A DNA stretch of 64,000 nt from Rugamonas apoptosis (GTDB lineage: Bacteria; Pseudomonadota; Gammaproteobacteria; Burkholderiales; Burkholderiaceae_D). This document shows, piece after piece, positions 48,115 through 57,050 of the stretch. A program made the translations under genes and the position numbers. The notes beneath the pieces were generated by a model. The model had not been told where the DNA came from and made no database searches. It was given only the letters and a program-made list of their open reading frames with translations. The stretch covers positions 62,001-126,000 of the forward strand of contig NZ_JACEZU010000011.1 in the NCBI RefSeq assembly GCF_014042355.1, read 5' to 3'. Numbering within the stretch: position 1 is the first letter of the stretch; every line of letters begins with the position of its first letter.

Positions 48115-49023
48115 ATGGAATTACGCCACCTGCGCTACTTCGTCGCCGTCGCCGAGGAACTCAGTTTCACGCGTGCGGCGCAGCGCCTGCACATCGGCCA
48201 GCCGCCGCTGAGCCAGCAGATCCAGGCGCTGGAAGCGCAAGTGGGCGCGCGCCTGCTGGAACGCAGCAAGCGCTGGGTACGCCTGACGGAAGCGGGCAAG
48301 CTGTTCCTCGACGATGCGCGCCGCGTGCTGGCCCTGTCCGAGCAAGCCGTGGAGACGGCGCGCCGGGCCCAGCGCGGCGAGGCGGGCGAACTGCGCATCG
48401 GCTTCACCTTCTCGACCCCGTTCACGCCGCTGTTCGCCACCGTCATCAACCGCTACCGGCAACGCTATCCGGGCGTCACGCTCACACTGCATGAAATGGC
48501 CACCCTGCCCCAGATCGAAGCGCTGCCGGCGCGCACGCTGGACCTGGGCTTCGTGCGCCCGCCCGAAGTGGCCGTGCTGGACGCGGTGCGCATGACCACC
48601 CTGCGCGAAGACCCGCTGCTGCTGGTGCTGCCAGTCGGCCATCCGCTGGCGCAGCGCGAGGTGGTGGCCGCGCGCGAGCTGCAAGGGCTGCCGTTCGTGA
48701 TGTATCCGCCCACGGCGGGCACCGGCATCTATCACCAGATTTTGCGTCTGTGCCGGGCGGCCGGGTTCGAGCCGCAGGTGGCCATGGAGGCGGGCGAGGT
48801 GTCGTCCATTATCGGACTGGTGGCGGCCGGTTGCGGCATCTCCATCCTGCCCGGTTCCTTCAACAGCATCCAGCTGGAAGGCGTGTGCTACCGCGCGCTG
48901 GCCGAACCGGAGGCCACCACCACGCTGCTGCTGGCGCAGCGCAAGGATGAAACTTCACCACTGGTGGAAGCGTTTGTGGCGCTGGCGCTGGCGGCCGCGC
49001 AGGAGGAGCAGGGGCGCGCATAA
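48115..49023 (+). CDS. LysR-family transcriptional regulator
   Basis: A 302-residue regulator with an N-terminal winged helix-turn-helix (MELRHLRYFVAVAEELSFTR, then AAQRLHIGQPPLSQQIQALE) and a C-terminal substrate-binding effector domain (about 90-295; GELRIGFTFSTPFTPLF). It probably controls the divergent MFS transporter in response to that carrier's substrate. Confidence 0.92.
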   Translation: MELRHLRYFVAVAEELSFTRAAQRLHIGQPPLSQQIQALEAQVGARLLERSKRWVRLTEAGKLFLDDARRVLALSEQAVETARRAQRGEAGELRIGFTFSTPFTPLFATVINRYRQRYPGVTLTLHEMATLPQIEALPARTLDLGFVRPPEVAVLDAVRMTTLREDPLLLVLPVGHPLAQREVVAARELQGLPFVMYPPTAGTGIYHQILRLCRAAGFEPQVAMEAGEVSSIIGLVAAGCGISILPGSFNSIQLEGVCYRALAEPEATTTLLLAQRKDETSPLVEAFVALALAAAQEEQGRA

Positions 49024-49027
49024 AAAA

Positions 49028-49061
49028 GGCCAGCCGTCCCGCGTTGGCGGAAGGGCTGGCC
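49028..49061 (-). terminator. rho-independent terminator of the DnaJ-domain operon
   Basis: On the minus strand GGCCAGCC (49061-49054) pairs with GGCTGGCC (49035-49028) and is followed by six T residues. It ends the minus-strand operon just after its last gene and also sits at the end of the LysR gene. Confidence 0.82.
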
Positions 49062-49091
49062 GTGCGCTCGGGCACCCGCGCGATCGCACGA

Positions 49092-49964
49092 TCAGGCGTA
49101 GTCGGCGTCCAGTTCGGAGCCGGCGTAGTTTTCCAGTTCCGAGAACAGCGTCTTCATGGCCGTGCGGCCACGGATGTGCTGCAGCACCGTGCAGCTGTTG
49201 CGGTAGCTCGCGATACGATCCAGCAGCACGGGATGGTGCTGCACCGGCACGGCGGCCACCAGCGCCGCCCAGCCTTCCTCAAAGTCCGGCTTGTTCTTGC
49301 GTACCGATTTGACGAAGCGTTCGAACTCCTTCTGCCCGGTGCGCGCCACCACCCTGCCCCCGCCTTCGACGGCGAAGATGATGGCCAGCGCGATCACGCC
49401 TTCCGCATTCAGGTCGGCGTCGCTGACGGGGCCTTCGCTGTTGTGGCGGCGCAGCCAGCCCGCCAGACGCACGATGGCTTGCGCCTCCTTGCGCTGCTTG
49501 AGCTGTTGGGCATAGCGCTCGTAGCCGGACCAGTTCTGGTTCGGGTCGGCCTGGCAGATATCGATGAACAGTTCACGCAAGCGCCGCTGGGCATACACCG
49601 GGTCCTGGTCGTACTCGCCCACCAGCGCGTCCTCGGGCAGCGCGGACAGTTCGCGGATCAGGCGGAAACCCGCCTGGAACGCGTGTTCGGCGCCATGCTC
49701 GACCAGGAAGTCCAGCGCGGCCTGGTCGCCCTCGTGCAGCAGCACGCTGTCCAGGCCCAGCGAAACGCCGCCCACCGTCAGCTGCAGCGCTTTCTGGATG
49801 CCGTCGGCCGTGCGGTCGTTGGTGAACTTCTCGGCCACCATGGCCGTGATGCCCGTCAGCTCGTCGGCCAGGTTGAGGGCGGCGTCCGGCCGGGGGTCGG
49901 TCGCCAGTTGCTTGATGGCGCGGGTCAGCCGCGGCAGGGTTTCTACAACAATTGCAGGCAGCAT
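49092..49964 (-). CDS. hypothetical protein, last gene of the DnaJ-domain operon
   Basis: A 290-residue soluble protein, mostly helical by composition, with no signal peptide and no motif I can name. Segments such as EKFTNDRTADGIQKALQLTV, GAEHAFQAGFRLIRELSALP and AGWLRRHNSEGPVSDADLNA suggest an all-alpha repeat fold. It lies 14 bp after the preceding gene, and a terminator follows. Its constant association with a J-domain protein here suggests a chaperone- or assembly-related role, but this is inference. Confidence 0.7.
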   Translation of the reverse strand: MLPAIVVETLPRLTRAIKQLATDPRPDAALNLADELTGITAMVAEKFTNDRTADGIQKALQLTVGGVSLGLDSVLLHEGDQAALDFLVEHGAEHAFQAGFRLIRELSALPEDALVGEYDQDPVYAQRRLRELFIDICQADPNQNWSGYERYAQQLKQRKEAQAIVRLAGWLRRHNSEGPVSDADLNAEGVIALAIIFAVEGGGRVVARTGQKEFERFVKSVRKNKPDFEEGWAALVAAVPVQHHPVLLDRIASYRNSCTVLQHIRGRTAMKTLFSELENYAGSELDADYA

Positions 49965-49978
49965 GTATCAGGCTTCCA

Positions 49979-50755
49979 TCACGAGAAAATGCCGGTGCCG
50001 ATGCTGCGGCGCGCGCCCGGCTTGGCCGCGCTGCGGCTGGACGGTACCTGCTTGCGCAAGCGGTACAGCAATTCCTTGGTGGAGCGCTGCAGGTGCGCCG
50101 GTTCCTCGTCCGGGTCGTCGCTGAATTCGGCATCGGCCAGGTCGGCGCTGTGGCGGAACTCCGGGAACAGTTCGAACAAGGCGCGGTCCCAGCCATCCTC
50201 CGACGCTTGCGCCAGCGCCACGGCCAGCGGCACCACGTCGTTGTCGGACGACGTCTGGCCCGTCAGGTAAGGGCCCTTGGCGATGATCTCGCCCGCCACT
50301 TCCAGGATTTCCTTGGGCGCCATCGAGAACAGGATGGCGAACACGGTCGAACCCCAGTCGGTGGCCGAGGCTTCCGCCAGCAAGGCGTTGCGGCGGTCTT
50401 CATCGTCATTGGCGAACACCACGCCGTGCACGTGCGCGAACAGCGATTCGGCGATGCGCTCGGGATCGTCCTCGATCAGGTCGTCCGGCCAGGTGGCGGC
50501 GAAGAAGGCCAGGCTGTCGGCCCAGGCCTTGGGCGGCACCAGCAAGGTGGCCAGCGACATCTTGCCGCCGTCAAAACCGGCCATGTGCAGCGCCGTCACT
50601 TGCGGCGGGATGCTCTCCAAGACTTCCACCACGGCCAGGTCGCCGTACTGGTCGGCCGCGTCGGCGAATGCTTGCTCGGCGTGGCCCAGCGAGCCGGCCA
50701 GCACCAGTTCCGTCACCTGTTTGCGCAGCGCGGGCAGATTGCTATTTTCCGACAT
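49979..50755 (-). CDS. hypothetical protein of the DnaJ-domain operon
   Basis: A 258-residue acidic soluble protein. The ATG at 50755 has AAGGAG eight bases upstream, within the end of the preceding gene, so the two are coupled. It has an acidic middle (DLADAEFSDDPDEEPAHLQ) and a basic C-terminus (RLRKQVPSSRSAAKPGARRS). No domain is recognised. FANDDEDRRNALLAEAS and TWPDDLIEDDPERIAESLFA suggest helical repeats. Confidence 0.7.
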   Translation of the reverse strand: MSENSNLPALRKQVTELVLAGSLGHAEQAFADAADQYGDLAVVEVLESIPPQVTALHMAGFDGGKMSLATLLVPPKAWADSLAFFAATWPDDLIEDDPERIAESLFAHVHGVVFANDDEDRRNALLAEASATDWGSTVFAILFSMAPKEILEVAGEIIAKGPYLTGQTSSDNDVVPLAVALAQASEDGWDRALFELFPEFRHSADLADAEFSDDPDEEPAHLQRSTKELLYRLRKQVPSSRSAAKPGARRSIGTGIFS

Positions 50756-50757
50756 GG

Positions 50758-51258
50758 TCATTCTCCTTCCTGATCGAACATTTGGGCGAAATCGTCGGTC
50801 GCCTGGTCTTCCTCATAGTCGTCGTCGCCATCGTCGTTGGCCGACAGCTGGTCCAGCGACTGGTCGTCGTCGTCCCACTTGCGCGGGTTCTTGTACAGGA
50901 AGGCCGTGATGATGGCCTGGCGCGCCAGGTCGGGGAAGCTCTCCTCCAGCGCCGCATACATCTTGGCCGGCTCCTCGCCCTGGCAGGAGGCCATGGCGAA
51001 CACGCGCGACGGGTCGCCGAATTCATAATCTTCCGCCTCGGCCAGCAAGCCCTTGGGATCGGAAAACTCGATGTGATCGACCAGCGCGAAGGCCAGCATG
51101 TTCACGTCTTCGATGCCGCCGCCGCTGGCGTATTCCGACACCAGGGCGTTGACCATGTTCTTGTAGTTCTTGCGATCGGGCGGGTCGCCCAGAATGCCTT
51201 CGATCTGGCCGCCCAGTTCGCGCGACTGATAGGCAAATTCGGGGTGTACTTTTCTCAT
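50758..51258 (-). CDS. acidic hypothetical protein of the DnaJ-domain operon
   Basis: A 166-residue protein with a very acidic C-terminal quarter (SANDDGDDDYEEDQATDDFA). The N-terminal half (MRKVHPEFAYQSRELGGQIE) is probably folded and helical. Its stop is two bases before the next ATG. The function is unknown; an acidic tail of this sort often mediates protein binding. Confidence 0.7.
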   Translation of the reverse strand: MRKVHPEFAYQSRELGGQIEGILGDPPDRKNYKNMVNALVSEYASGGGIEDVNMLAFALVDHIEFSDPKGLLAEAEDYEFGDPSRVFAMASCQGEEPAKMYAALEESFPDLARQAIITAFLYKNPRKWDDDDQSLDQLSANDDGDDDYEEDQATDDFAQMFDQEGE

Positions 51259-51331
51259 GGATTACTTTCGTTCTGTTTCCGTACTACTGATCTGGATGAA
51301 ACGGCGCGCCGCGCGGGCCGCCCGGATGGCG

Positions 51332-51625
51332 TCAGGCCGCCGGCAGCGTGGTGCCGTGCAGGTTGAAGACCGAGCGCCACAGCTGGTAAGCCTCCGCTTC
51401 CGGGTCGATGATGATGCGGTGGTTCACGCTCTGGTTGTACTCTTCGCGCTTGGCCGGGTCGGCCAGGATTTCATACGCCTTGGTGATGCTCTTGAACCGC
51501 GCTTCCGCACCGGGCGCCTGGTTGCGGTCGGGGTGGAAACGCATCGCCAGCGAGCGGTAGACCTTCTTGATTTCATCGTCCGTGGCGTTGGGCGCGACAC
51601 CGAGGACATTGTATAAATTTTCCAT
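51332..51625 (-). CDS. short J-domain (DnaJ-like) protein
   Basis: A 97-residue protein consisting of a J domain (about 3-68) with the HPD motif at 31-33 (MRFHPDRNQAPGAEARFKSI) and a short tail. It should stimulate the ATPase of an Hsp70 (DnaK or HscA). It lacks the Gly/Phe and zinc regions of DnaJ, so a dedicated client is likely. It is the first gene of a four-gene minus-strand unit with three unknown proteins. The ATG at 51625 is chosen because the domain begins there. Confidence 0.85.
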   Translation of the reverse strand: MENLYNVLGVAPNATDDEIKKVYRSLAMRFHPDRNQAPGAEARFKSITKAYEILADPAKREEYNQSVNHRIIIDPEAEAYQLWRSVFNLHGTTLPAA

Positions 51626-51770
51626 TAGGAAACTCTCCGGGCCGAATGCCATAACAATTAAAGACGAATTATCCTATAGATTGGCATGGCGCGCCGCAGC
51701 AATCCCGCTCCATGGGGAAGCGATACGGTAGAATGCCCGCTACTCGACACTTTGCAAAATACCTTTTCAG

Positions 51771-53534
51771 ATGAGCAACGATAAAAACAGCACCGCGCCG
51801 GCACTGTCCTCCAACTTCCTGCGCGCCATCGTCGAATCCGACCTGGCGGCCGGCACCCACGTGCGCGAGGGCCTGCCGTCCGTGATCACCCGTTTCCCAC
51901 CCGAGCCGAACGGCTACCTGCACGTGGGCCACGCCAAATCGATCTGCCTGAACTTCGGCCTGGCGCGCGACTACCAGGGCCGCTGCCATTTGCGCTTCGA
52001 CGACACCAATCCCGAGAAGGAAGAACAGGAATACGTCGACACCATCATCGACAGCGTCAAGTGGCTGGGCTTTAACTGGGACCATGAAGGCCCCAACGGC
52101 ACCGAGCACCACCTGCACTACGCCAGCGACTACTTCGAGCAACTGTACGCGATGGCCGAATACCTGATCACCTCCGGCCACGCCTACGTGGACAGCCAGA
52201 GCGCCGAGGACATGGCGGCCAACCGCGGCAACTTCAGCACGCCGGGCAAGAACTCGCCATTCCGCGACCGCCCGCGCGAGGAATCGCTGCAACTGTTCCG
52301 CGACATGAAGGCCGGTAAATTCCCGGACGGCGCCCACATCCTGCGCGCCAAGATCAGCGACGACGCCATGGCTTCGCCCAACATGAACATGCGCGATCCG
52401 GCCATTTACCGTATCCGCCACGCGCACCACGTGCGCACCGGCGACGCCTGGTGCATCTACCCGATGTACGACTACACGCACCCGATCTCGGACGCGCTGG
52501 AACAGATCACCCATTCCATCTGCACCCTGGAATTCCAGGACCACCGGCCATTCTACGACTGGCTGCTGGCCACGCTGGCGGAAGGCGGCTTCTTCCAACA
52601 GCCGGTGCCGCGCCAGTACGAATTCTCGCGCCTGAACCTGACCTACGTGATCACCAGCAAACGCAAGCTGCGCCAGCTGGTGGACGAAAAGATCGTGGAC
52701 GGCTGGGACGACCCGCGCATGCCCACCATCGTCGGCCTGCGCCGCCGTGGCTACACGCCGGAAGCGATCCAGCTGTTCTGCGAACGCATCGGCGTGACCA
52801 AGTCCGACGGCTGGATCGACATGAGCACGCTGGAAGGCTGCCTGCGCGAAGACCTGGACCCCAAGGCGCCGCGCGCCACGGCCGTGCTGCGTCCGCTCAA
52901 GCTGATCATCGACAACTTCGAAGCCGGCACCAGCGTGGAATGCAGCTCGCCCGTGCACCCGCACCACCCGGAAATGGGCGTGCGCACCTTCCCCATCACG
53001 CGCGAACTGTGGATCGAGGAAGAAGACTTCATGGAAGTGCCGAGCAAGGGTTACTTCCGCTACTACCCGCCGATCGGCGACGCGCCCGGCAGCCGGGTAC
53101 GCCTGCGCCACGGTTATGTGACGGAATGCACGGGCTACGACAAGGACGAGAACGGCAAAGTGATCGCCGTCCACGTCAACTACTTCCCGGACAGCAAATC
53201 GGGCACGCCCGGTTCCGACACCTACAAGGTCAAGGGCAACATCCACTGGGTGTCGGCCGCCACCGCGCTGGAAGCGGAAGTGCGCCTGTACGACCGCCTG
53301 TTCACCGACCCGCAGCCGGACGGCGGCGGCAAGGACTTCATGCAAGCGTTGAACCCGAACGCCAAGGAAGTGATCACGGCCTACCTGGAGCCGGGCATGA
53401 CGGCGGCCCAGCCGGACCAGCGCTACCAGTTCGAGCGCCACGGTTACTTCGTGGCCGACCGGGTCGATTCCACGCCGGGCAAGCCAGTGTTCAACCGCAT
53501 CGTCACGCTGAAAGACAGCTGGGTCGCCAAGTAA
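51771..53534 (+). CDS. glnS: glutaminyl-tRNA synthetase
   Basis: A 587-residue class I synthetase. FPPEPNGYLHVGHAKSICLN holds the HIGH-type motif, and YVITSKRKLRQLV the KMSKS-type loop (here ITSKRK). RFDDTNPEKE is typical of the GlnRS/GluRS family. The N-terminal FLRAIVESDLAAG and the C-terminal anticodon-binding beta-barrels support GlnRS rather than GluRS. A strong terminator follows. Confidence 0.97.
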   Translation: MSNDKNSTAPALSSNFLRAIVESDLAAGTHVREGLPSVITRFPPEPNGYLHVGHAKSICLNFGLARDYQGRCHLRFDDTNPEKEEQEYVDTIIDSVKWLGFNWDHEGPNGTEHHLHYASDYFEQLYAMAEYLITSGHAYVDSQSAEDMAANRGNFSTPGKNSPFRDRPREESLQLFRDMKAGKFPDGAHILRAKISDDAMASPNMNMRDPAIYRIRHAHHVRTGDAWCIYPMYDYTHPISDALEQITHSICTLEFQDHRPFYDWLLATLAEGGFFQQPVPRQYEFSRLNLTYVITSKRKLRQLVDEKIVDGWDDPRMPTIVGLRRRGYTPEAIQLFCERIGVTKSDGWIDMSTLEGCLREDLDPKAPRATAVLRPLKLIIDNFEAGTSVECSSPVHPHHPEMGVRTFPITRELWIEEEDFMEVPSKGYFRYYPPIGDAPGSRVRLRHGYVTECTGYDKDENGKVIAVHVNYFPDSKSGTPGSDTYKVKGNIHWVSAATALEAEVRLYDRLFTDPQPDGGGKDFMQALNPNAKEVITAYLEPGMTAAQPDQRYQFERHGYFVADRVDSTPGKPVFNRIVTLKDSWVAK

Positions 53535-53550
53535 GCCGGCGCCCTGCCAC

Positions 53551-53578
53551 AAAAACCGCCTTCGGGCGGTTTTTTTTT
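53551..53578 (+). terminator. rho-independent terminator of glnS
   Basis: AAAAACCGCC (53551-53560), a TTCG loop and GGCGGTTTTT run into nine or more T residues (to 53578). It lies 17 bases after the glnS stop. Confidence 0.95.
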
Positions 53579-53757
53579 GCGCGCGCGGAAAAACGTTGCG
53601 CCGTTTTGTACCGGACAAATAGCGATCTAACAAATGACTTGACTGAGCAGAAAATCAGGTTTATAAATCAGGCAACATTTCCTCTCCGCCCACCGGGCCG
53701 CCATGCCATGCCCCGGGGCCAACTCCATCAACCAGCAATCGTCCGGCGCATAACCCA

Positions 53758-55575
53758 ATGTCGACCGTCCCCGCCCGCAAGAACAGGCTCTCCAATACGG
53801 CTTCCGTGTGGTGGACAGGCGCCCTGCTGTCGCTGGGTGTGGGACTGGCCCTGTACTTCGTCACGGCGCTGTCCATCGAGCGTGATGCGCACCAACGCTT
53901 CCAGCACCAGGTCCGCAATGCCCAATTCGCCATCGCCGCCCGCGTGCGGGCCTACACCGACGTGCTGCGCGGCGCCGCCAGTTTCCTCCAGGCGGCCGAC
54001 GGCGTCGACCGCGCCAGCTTCCACCGTTACGTCTAGGGCCTGAACCTGGCGCAGGAATTCGCCACCATCGACAACATCAATTTCGCCCGGTATGTGACCG
54101 ATGGCCAGCGCCGCCGTTTCGAACGGACCGTGCGCGCCGGCGCCCGCCCGCGCGATGGCTATCCCGCCTTCGCCATCGTCCCGCCGGAACGCCGCGCCGA
54201 CTACGCCGTCATCACGCTGATCGAGCCGGTCGAGCAGTTTGGGGACACGCTGGGACGCGACATCGCCGCGCGGCCAACCTTTGCGCTAGCGCTGGCGCAA
54301 TCGCGCGACACGGGCGCGCCGGCCACCTCCGGCCAGTTGATCGACGTCCCCGGCCAACCGTCCCGCGCCACGCTGGCCATGCGCATGCCGATCTACCGCC
54401 GGGACCTGCCGCTCGACAGCGTGACCTTCCGCCGCGCCGCCTACCTGGGCTCGGTCGGCATCGGCTTCAGCGCGCGCCGCCTGGCGCAGGAGGCGCTCGA
54501 CGAGATCGGCGGGCGCGACCTGCGCCTGGCGCTGTACGACAGCGGCGCGCTGGACGAGCCACACCCACGCGCGGTGCCGGACGCGCTGCTGTTTTCCAAT
54601 ATGGCGCCCGGCGCCAGCGACAGCGCGGCGCACGATACGTTCACCGCCACCCTGCCGCTGGAATGCGGCGGCCGCCTGTGGCAAGCGCGCTTCAGCGCGC
54701 CCATGGCGGCGTGGCGTTCGCCGCTGGACCGCTACCTGCCCTCGCTGGCGCTGGGCGCGGGCGGCCTGGTCACGCTGCTGCTGTACGTGCTGTTCCACAC
54801 GCTGGCCACGTCGCGCCGGCAAGCCGTGCGCATGGCCAAGCGTATGACGCGCGAACTGCGCGACAGCCAGGCCCGCCTGCAACACTCGCACTACCAGTTG
54901 CGCCGCCTGGCCGCGCACGCCGACCGGATCAAGGAACAGGAGCGCAAGCGCATCGCGCGCGAGATCCACGACGACCTGGGCCAGAACCTGCTGGTGCTGC
55001 GCATCGAAGCGGACCTGCTGGCCGCGCGCACCCGCCAGCGCCACCCGCGCCTGCACGCGCGCGCCCGCACCACGCTGGGCCAGATCGACCGCACTATCCG
55101 CAGCGTGCGCCACATCATCAATGACTTGCGTCCGGCCGTGCTGGACCTGGGCTTGAGCGCGGCCGTCGAGTGGCAGGTCGATCAGTTCCGCCAGCATGCC
55201 GGCCTGGCCTGCGAGCTGGACGCGCAGGACGACATCGCGGTGGACGATCTGTGCGCCACCGCGTTCTTCCGCGTGCTACAAGAATCGCTGAGCAACGTGC
55301 TGCAGCACGCGCACGCCAGCGCCGTGCGGGTGACGCTGGGCCAGCGGGACGGCGTGTTGACCATGACCATCAGCGACAACGGCGTGGGGATCGCGCCCGG
55401 GGTGCGCTGCAAACCCGGCTCGTTCGGCCTGGTCGGCATCGAGGAGCGCATCAGCATCCTGGGCGGACGGTGCGCCATCCATGGCGGCGGCCCGGCCGCG
55501 GGCACCACGGTGATGGTGTCGGTGCCGGTGGATGGCGGCCCGTCGCGCGAGCACGCGCCGCCGCTGGTGGCATGA
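53758..55575 (+). pseudogene. CHASE-domain sensor histidine kinase interrupted by one in-frame TAG
   Basis: A 606-codon reading frame is open except for a single TAG at 54034-54036 (codon 93). Before it lies a membrane helix (TGALLSLGVGLALYFVTAL) and the start of a CHASE sensor domain. After it the same frame continues with the rest of CHASE (GLNLAQEFATIDNINFARYV), a second membrane helix (about 328-349), a HisKA_3 domain with His404 (RIAREIHDDLGQ) and an ATPase domain (RVLQESLSNVLQHAHAS; DNGVGIAP). The CHASE sequence runs on smoothly across the stop, so one CAG-to-TAG or similar change explains it. It is either a recent pseudogene, a kinase made in part by read-through or restart, or a sequencing error. 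No response regulator is adjacent. Confidence 0.85.
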
Positions 55576-55759
55576 GATACGCTGGATCATTGAGAAATAT
55601 CAACAACGTGATCTTTTCATTGGGCAACAATATTTCATTCCGGCGCGCTGCCAAATAGCCTGGCCGGGGCCCCCGACCGGGTAATCCGGCCGTCGACTTA
55701 CTGTCATTTTGAAAGTCATTCTCATAGTGCAGATTACCGACAAATTTTCAAATTTCATG
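55576..55759. other. first half of a 376-base gap before the repeat-protein gene
   Basis: I see no gene here. It is AT-rich from about 55590 to 55645 and again from 55700. The second half of the gap carries a promoter and an FNR-type box, listed separately. Confidence 0.5.
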
Positions 55760-55787
55760 TTGAAATCACCGGCGCGACGCATATACT
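55760..55787 (+). promoter_or_regulatory. putative sigma-70 promoter of the repeat-protein gene
   Basis: TTGAAA (55760-55765), a 16-base spacer and TATACT (55782-55787) make a good sigma-70 promoter. It would start transcription near 55794, giving a leader of roughly 155 bases. Confidence 0.55.
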
Positions 55788-55794
55788 GGGAATG

Positions 55795-55808
55795 TTGATG
55801 TGCATCAA
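55795..55808. promoter_or_regulatory. perfect FNR/Anr-type box
   Basis: TTGAT-GTGC-ATCAA matches the FNR/Anr consensus TTGAT-N4-ATCAA at every defined base, and the palindrome extends one more pair on each side (GTTGATG/CATCAAC). It begins seven bases after the -10 box, over the expected start site, so binding there should block this promoter. Activation of a second start about 41 bases downstream is also possible. Confidence 0.68.
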
Positions 55809-55951
55809 CTTACTGCTACCTGATCCTCGTAGCAACACGGCCCGGCACCCCCATCATCGATGGCCGGCGCCAAGGCCACCGCCTGCGGCGGACCGCGCCA
55901 CATAGTCAAACACTAGGTTTTCAACTCACTCAAGGCAAAGGGATTTCATCC

Positions 55952-56941
55952 ATGATTTCACATGACAGCTTTCAAGCAATCGCCGACCTGGACCTGGAAC
56001 CGATCAAGGTCAAACTGATGCACGAGGAGTCCGGCGAAGGGTGGTCGCTGGAGCAGGTCAACGCGGTCGAATTCGAATATCGCCGCTTCCTGTACCTGAT
56101 GAAAACTTTCCCCCAGGAGCAGACGGCGCCACTGATGGATGTCGATATCTTCTGGCACTACCACATCCTGGACACGATGAAGTACGCGGCCGACTGCGAA
56201 GCCGTGTTCGGCTACTTCCTGCACCACTTCCCCTACATCGGCCTGCGCGGCGAGGACGATGAGCAGGTGCACCACCGCGTGGGCGAGCGCATGCGCGAGC
56301 TGTATGAGGAAACCTTCGGCGAAAGCTATGACCGCAGCGCGCGCCCAGCCTACTCCGGCGCGGCCGTGCAGGCTGGCGGCGCGGAAACGGCTTATTCGGG
56401 CGCGCACACCGTGGCCTATTCGGGCGCGGCCACCAAGCAGGGCAAGGAAACGGCATACTCGGGTGCGCAGACGGTGGCTTACTCGGGCGCGGCCACGAAA
56501 GAGGCCAGGCAAACGGCGTATTCTGGCGCGCAGACGGTCGCCTATTCGGGTGCGGCCACCAAGCAAGCCAAGGAAACGGCCTACTCGGGTGCGCAGACGG
56601 TGGCTTACTCGGGCGCGGCCACGAAAGAGGCCAAACCAACGGCGTATTCTGGCGCGCAGACGGTCGCCTATTCGGGTGCGGCCACCAAGCAAGCCAAGGA
56701 AACGGCCTACTCGGGCGCGCAGACGGTGGCTTACTCGGGCGCGGCCACGAAAGAGGCCAAACCAACGGCGTATGCGGGCGCGCAGACGGTGGCCTATTCC
56801 GGCGCGGCGATTTCTGATGCAAACGCCAACAAAATGGCCTATTCTGGACTACAGGCAGAGAAACAAACGGCCTACTCCGGCGCGGCGGTCGCGGCCAAGG
56901 CAGACAGCATGTACACGGTGCGGCCTCGCTTGAGCGCTTAA
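55952..56941 (+). CDS. GRDP/DUF1399-like protein with 21-residue YSGA tandem repeats
   Basis: A 329-residue protein in two parts. Residues 1-125 form a conserved-looking domain with DVDIFWHYHILDTMKYAADC and FGYFLHHFPYIG, the pattern of glycine-rich-domain-containing (DUF1399/COG4278-like) proteins. Residues 145-291 are seven tandem copies of a 21-residue unit, TAYSGAQTVAYSGAATK plus four variable residues. Linkers alternate KQAKE and KEAKP, giving a 42-residue super-period. Three further AYSG copies flank the array. There is no signal peptide or membrane helix. A promoter with an FNR-type box precedes it and a proline-rich peptide gene follows. Its function is unknown. Confidence 0.75.
   Translation: MISHDSFQAIADLDLEPIKVKLMHEESGEGWSLEQVNAVEFEYRRFLYLMKTFPQEQTAPLMDVDIFWHYHILDTMKYAADCEAVFGYFLHHFPYIGLRGEDDEQVHHRVGERMRELYEETFGESYDRSARPAYSGAAVQAGGAETAYSGAHTVAYSGAATKQGKETAYSGAQTVAYSGAATKEARQTAYSGAQTVAYSGAATKQAKETAYSGAQTVAYSGAATKEAKPTAYSGAQTVAYSGAATKQAKETAYSGAQTVAYSGAATKEAKPTAYAGAQTVAYSGAAISDANANKMAYSGLQAEKQTAYSGAAVAAKADSMYTVRPRLSA
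56384..56824 (+). repeat. seven 63-bp tandem repeats inside the YSGA protein gene
   Basis: Units begin at 56384, 56447, 56510, 56573, 56636, 56699 and 56762. All are exactly 63 bp and in frame. Units 4 and 6 and units 3 and 5 are almost identical at the DNA level, including codon choice, which points to recent duplication or gene conversion of 126-bp blocks. Copy number is expected to vary between strains. Confidence 0.92.
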
Positions 56942-56996
56942 GCGACTGAGCGTGCGGATCTGCTGGCGACCGGGTCGCCAGCGCCCGCCGTCCGAC

Positions 56997-57032
56997 AATG
57001 CCGGGGTCCGAAGGGGCCGCCGGCATTTTTTT
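56997..57032 (+). terminator. terminator after the YSGA-repeat gene
   Basis: AATGCCGG (56997-57004) pairs with CCGGCATT (57020-57027) and is followed by T residues to 57032. A second hairpin, TGGCGAC-CGG-GTCGCCA, lies at 56963-56979. The T-run ends nine bases before the GGAGGT of the next gene, so this may attenuate rather than fully separate the two genes. Confidence 0.75.
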
Positions 57033-57050
57033 CATCCCTTGGAGGTCATC

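Noticed and set aside
53758..54036. 92-residue ORF as a separate small membrane protein
   Set aside because: It continues in the same frame, with CHASE-domain sequence, directly after the TAG, so it is the start of the interrupted kinase rather than a gene of its own.
56384..56824. Regular repeats considered as a CRISPR array
   Set aside because: The units are contiguous 63-bp copies without unique spacers, stay in one reading frame and encode a regular peptide repeat; no cas gene is present.
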